DNA of 26,339 nt. It comes from SXXH01 sp041165735. Lineage in GTDB: Bacteria > Planctomycetota > UBA1135 > GCA-002686595. The stretch spans positions 1 to 26,339 of the forward strand of contig JBKDQQ010000020.1 of the NCBI GenBank assembly GCA_046341775.1, written 5' to 3'. The position numbers were made by a program, and so were the translations under genes. Under the pieces are notes generated by a model that was given only the letters and a program-made list of their open reading frames with translations, was not told where the DNA came from and made no database searches. Positions 24,392-26,339 of the stretch are shown here, in pieces. Numbering within the stretch: position 1 is the stretch's first letter; each line of letters starts with the position of its first letter.

Positions 24392-24688
24392 TCAGCCCTT
24401 CCACTTCTCGTAGACGTTGTCGCCGCCGAGATCCCAGGAGTCGACCACGGCCATGATGACCGCGTCGCAGGGCCGGCCTTCCGTGATCGTCGTCTGGCGC
24501 GCCGAGGAACCCGTGGCGTACAGGATCATGTCCCCATGGCCGGCGCCCACGGAGTCGATCGCCACCACGTACTGGTCCTTGGGCTTGTTGTGCTGGTCGT
24601 GCACCTGCACGAGCAGCAGCTTCCTGTGCTCGAGCTTCTCGTCCTTGCGCGTGGCGACCACGCTGCCCACAACCTTGCCGATCAACAT
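24392..24688 (-). CDS. Microcompartment vertex protein BMC-P (EutN/CcmL family), first copy
   Basis: This is a 98-aa protein with the canonical sequence plan: MLIGKVVGSVVATRKDEKLE, then KLLLVQVHD, VVAIDSVGAGHGDMILYATG, SSARQTT and VIMAVVDSWDL. It is the first gene of a four-gene minus-strand operon (three BMC-P, then aldolase). A TACAAT hexamer at 24734-24739 may be its -10 box, which would leave a leader of about 45 nt. No BMC-H hexamer gene lies in the window, so the main shell must be encoded elsewhere. Confidence 0.91.
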   Translation of the reverse strand: MLIGKVVGSVVATRKDEKLEHRKLLLVQVHDQHNKPKDQYVVAIDSVGAGHGDMILYATGSSARQTTITEGRPCDAVIMAVVDSWDLGGDNVYEKWKG

Positions 24689-24733
24689 CTGGTTCCGTCC
24701 TCGTCGCGGCCGTACGCGAGCCGCGCGCGGCGC

Positions 24734-24739
24734 ATTGTA
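24734..24739 (-). promoter_or_regulatory. Candidate -10 box (TACAAT) of the microcompartment operon
   Basis: TACAAT is a good -10 match in the 98-bp gap upstream of the first pentamer gene. No -35 hexamer is seen at 16-18 nt; the bases there are all G/C. Confidence 0.35.
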
Positions 24740-24755
24740 GTCACCGCGGAGCCGC

Positions 24756-24785
24756 GGCGCGCCACTCGCGGCGGGAAGGCGCGCC
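24756..24785 (-). terminator. Hairpin after the peptidyl-prolyl isomerase gene
   Basis: Two copies of GGCGCGCC (24756-24763 and 24778-24785) can pair as an 8-bp stem with a 14-nt loop. It starts one base past the isomerase stop codon. There is no T-tract. Confidence 0.4.
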
Positions 24786-24786
24786 C

Positions 24787-26181
24787 TCAGGGCTCGAAGG
24801 CGGTCTCGACGCCCGACTTGGGCAGGCAGGAATCGACGAAGCGCCTGCGCAGCTCCGCTTGGACGTGCAGGGCCATCTGCGGCCAGGGCGGCGCCGGTCG
24901 CCGCACTCCCAGCCACAAGAGCACCATGCCGTTGGAGACGCGCACGGGGCCGGCGAGGCCCTGCGCACCGGGCTGTCCCTCCGGGATGGCGAGCACCTCG
25001 GCGACGAGGCTCGAGAGTTCCGGCGGCAGCTTCTCGGCGCCGGGCGCGACCCACCCGACGCGCCCGCCTTGCTCGCGCGAAGCGGCATCCTCCGACCGCT
25101 CGCGCGCGAAGCGCTCGAAGTCCTCGATGCCGCGGATGCGCGACTTCAAGTCGGCGAGCGCCGCCGTCGCTTCGTCGAAGTTGCGCGGGTTCAGCTCGTT
25201 CTTGAACTTCGCCGCGCGCAGGAAGAGCATGCGCGCGTCGATGGCGGGGCCGTGTCGTCCGTCGAACAGCGCGCGTTCGTCCCTGTAGACGCGCTCCAGG
25301 TCCGCGGGCGACCACTTCCGCTCGATCCACAAGCGCGCCAAGGCCGTCGAGACGATGCCCGGGTCGTGCTTGAGCGAAGCCGCCTGCACGCCCTGCGCCG
25401 CCAGCAGTTCCTCGTACGGGACTCCCTTGTAGCGCGGATCCCGCGCCACTTCGGCGCGTCGCCGCGCGAGCTCGTCCTCGACGGCCTTGGCCAGCGACTC
25501 GGGTGCGAGGTCCGGCATCCGTCGCCGCATGGCCTTCGCGAGCAGCAACTGGCGGCTGTCGTCGCGCAAGGTCTCGCGCGGCAGGCGGTCGAGCAGATGC
25601 GCGAGGAATTCCGCCGGCGCGATGGAGAATCCCGCGCCCTTCGCGACCACGCCATCCTCCCACGGCGGCGGACGGCTCTCGAACCCGCGCCGCGCCAACT
25701 CCTCTTCGATCCACAGGCGCTGCTGGTCCCCGCTGACCGGCGTCGAGTCGGGCAGGTTCAGCGCGCGGCGGGTGGCGCGCTCGTGCACGATCCCGAGCCG
25801 CAGGAACCGCGCGAATTGCTCGCGAGTCAACCGCACCTTCTCCATCTGCCCCACGAGCCCGCGCGGATCGCCACCCTGCTTGACCGCCGCATCGATCTCC
25901 CGCATCCGCGCCTCGACCTCCGCCTCCGAAGGCTCCAACGCATGCTCCCGACCAAACGCCTCCAGCAACTTCGACTCCGCCAAATGCCGCAACGCCGCCC
26001 GCCCCTCCTCCGACATGGCACGCCTCGCCACCACCAACTCCTCGAGCTCCGCCCGCGCCACGACCAGATCGTCGTGACGCGCCACGGGTGCGTCGGGGGT
26101 CGTGGGGGGCGGGAGTCCTTTCTGCGCGGCGAGGGGAGATGCGGCGAGCAGCAGGGTGGCGAGGTAGCGGAGGGGGTGCAT
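24787..26181 (-). CDS. Exported parvulin-type peptidyl-prolyl isomerase (SurA/PrsA-like)
   Basis: This is a 464-aa protein. A signal peptide, MHPLRYLATLLLAASPLAA, is followed by Gln20. Residues 30-300 are mainly helical and charged (VVARAELEELVVARRAMSEE, ALEPSEAEVEARMREI), as in SurA/PrsA chaperone arms. A parvulin-like domain lies at about 315-425. It has DARMLFLRA, then FERFARERSEDAASREQGGR, VGWVAPGAEKLPPELSS, and a GPVRVSNGMVLLWLG closing strand. The family assists folding of exported proteins. The ATG at 26181 follows TACCAT by 11 nt, with no Shine-Dalgarno sequence. The inverted repeat at 26201 begins 20 bp upstream. It is on the same strand as the microcompartment operon but separated by a hairpin. 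Confidence 0.85.
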   Translation of the reverse strand: MHPLRYLATLLLAASPLAAQKGLPPPTTPDAPVARHDDLVVARAELEELVVARRAMSEEGRAALRHLAESKLLEAFGREHALEPSEAEVEARMREIDAAVKQGGDPRGLVGQMEKVRLTREQFARFLRLGIVHERATRRALNLPDSTPVSGDQQRLWIEEELARRGFESRPPPWEDGVVAKGAGFSIAPAEFLAHLLDRLPRETLRDDSRQLLLAKAMRRRMPDLAPESLAKAVEDELARRRAEVARDPRYKGVPYEELLAAQGVQAASLKHDPGIVSTALARLWIERKWSPADLERVYRDERALFDGRHGPAIDARMLFLRAAKFKNELNPRNFDEATAALADLKSRIRGIEDFERFARERSEDAASREQGGRVGWVAPGAEKLPPELSSLVAEVLAIPEGQPGAQGLAGPVRVSNGMVLLWLGVRRPAPPWPQMALHVQAELRRRFVDSCLPKSGVETAFEP

Positions 26182-26192
26182 GCGGAGGGGGA

Positions 26193-26198
26193 ATGGTA
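26193..26198 (-). promoter_or_regulatory. Candidate -10 box (TACCAT) of the isomerase gene
   Basis: TACCAT ends 11 nt before the ATG at 26181. It is the same hexamer, at nearly the same distance from the inverted repeat, as upstream of the cysteine desulfurase. Confidence 0.45.
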
Positions 26199-26200
26199 CC

Positions 26201-26226
26201 GATGCTGGCCCCTTTCATTGTGCTCG
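26201..26226 (+). repeat. Fifth copy of the 26-bp inverted-repeat family, opening a third element
   Basis: The copy begins GATGCTGGCCCCTTTCATTG and has the same outward orientation as the left ends of elements 1 and 2. Its partner would lie beyond the window. The remaining 113 bp (26227-26339) show no gene I can support. Confidence 0.72.
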
Positions 26227-26339
26227 GCCAGGTCGGCGCGGGATCCTCGGCGCTTGCGATCGGCGCACGCGGCTTGCGCGCCTAGCCCGTCGCGGCCCAC
26301 GCCGGGCGCGCGACGCGCGCCCGGAACACCCGCTTGTGC

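Overview
The window is a high-GC, gene-dense bacterial chromosome segment. It looks like Planctomycetota, probably one of its high-GC lineages. Three points support this. A class II aldolase sits in an operon with three EutN/CcmL-type microcompartment pentamer genes, as in the Planctomycetota/Verrucomicrobia fucose-rhamnose compartment. There is a secreted Thr-rich protein with a Cys-containing C-terminal module of a kind I associate with planctomycete exported proteins. There is also a large anchored protein of repeated carboxypeptidase-regulatory-like domains. The assignment is inference; there is no rRNA or other phylogenetic marker here.

Layout. 1-315: start of a lipoprotein gene leaving the window (minus). 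404-3214: a tightly overlapping plus-strand operon of trmL, an RlmD/TrmA-type RNA methyltransferase, a 76-aa Cys protein and yqgE. 3237-5354: nth (minus), a CoA-binding protein (plus) and a TIGR01777 epimerase (minus). 5413-9069: a minus-strand acyl-CoA carboxylase operon (biotin carboxylase, carboxyltransferase, biotin carrier). 9143-12919: a divergent exported STN/helical-repeat protein, a degenerate BY-kinase-like ATPase and a SprT-like metalloprotease. 13043-17054: a six-domain anchored surface protein, a possible LURP-one/scramblase-like protein and a cysteine desulfurase. 17529-18979: a MerR regulator and a YugP-type membrane metalloprotease. 19414-20838: the secreted Thr-rich protein. 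21439-22964: a glutaredoxin-like protein and a phosphoglucose-isomerase-like SIS protein with a degenerate active site. 23062-24688: the microcompartment operon (three pentamers plus aldolase). 24787-26181: an exported parvulin-type peptidyl-prolyl isomerase.

Two patterns cut across the genes. First, a 26-bp sequence beginning GATGCTGGCCCC occurs five times. Four copies form two inverted pairs that bound gene-free segments of about 450 and 510 bp (17074-17527 and 20908-21417). A fifth copy opens a third segment at 26201 that runs off the window. The ends are nearly identical but the interiors show no evident similarity or protein, so they look like non-autonomous, MITE- or REP-like intergenic elements. 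Second, seven operon-leading genes have a TANNNT hexamer 7-11 nt before the start codon, usually without a Shine-Dalgarno sequence. This suggests leaderless transcription. Genes inside operons instead use 4-nt stop/start overlaps or clear Shine-Dalgarno sites.

Functionally, the window mixes RNA modification and repair housekeeping, acyl-CoA carboxylation, envelope proteins and a partial sugar-phosphate aldolase microcompartment whose hexameric shell genes are not in view.
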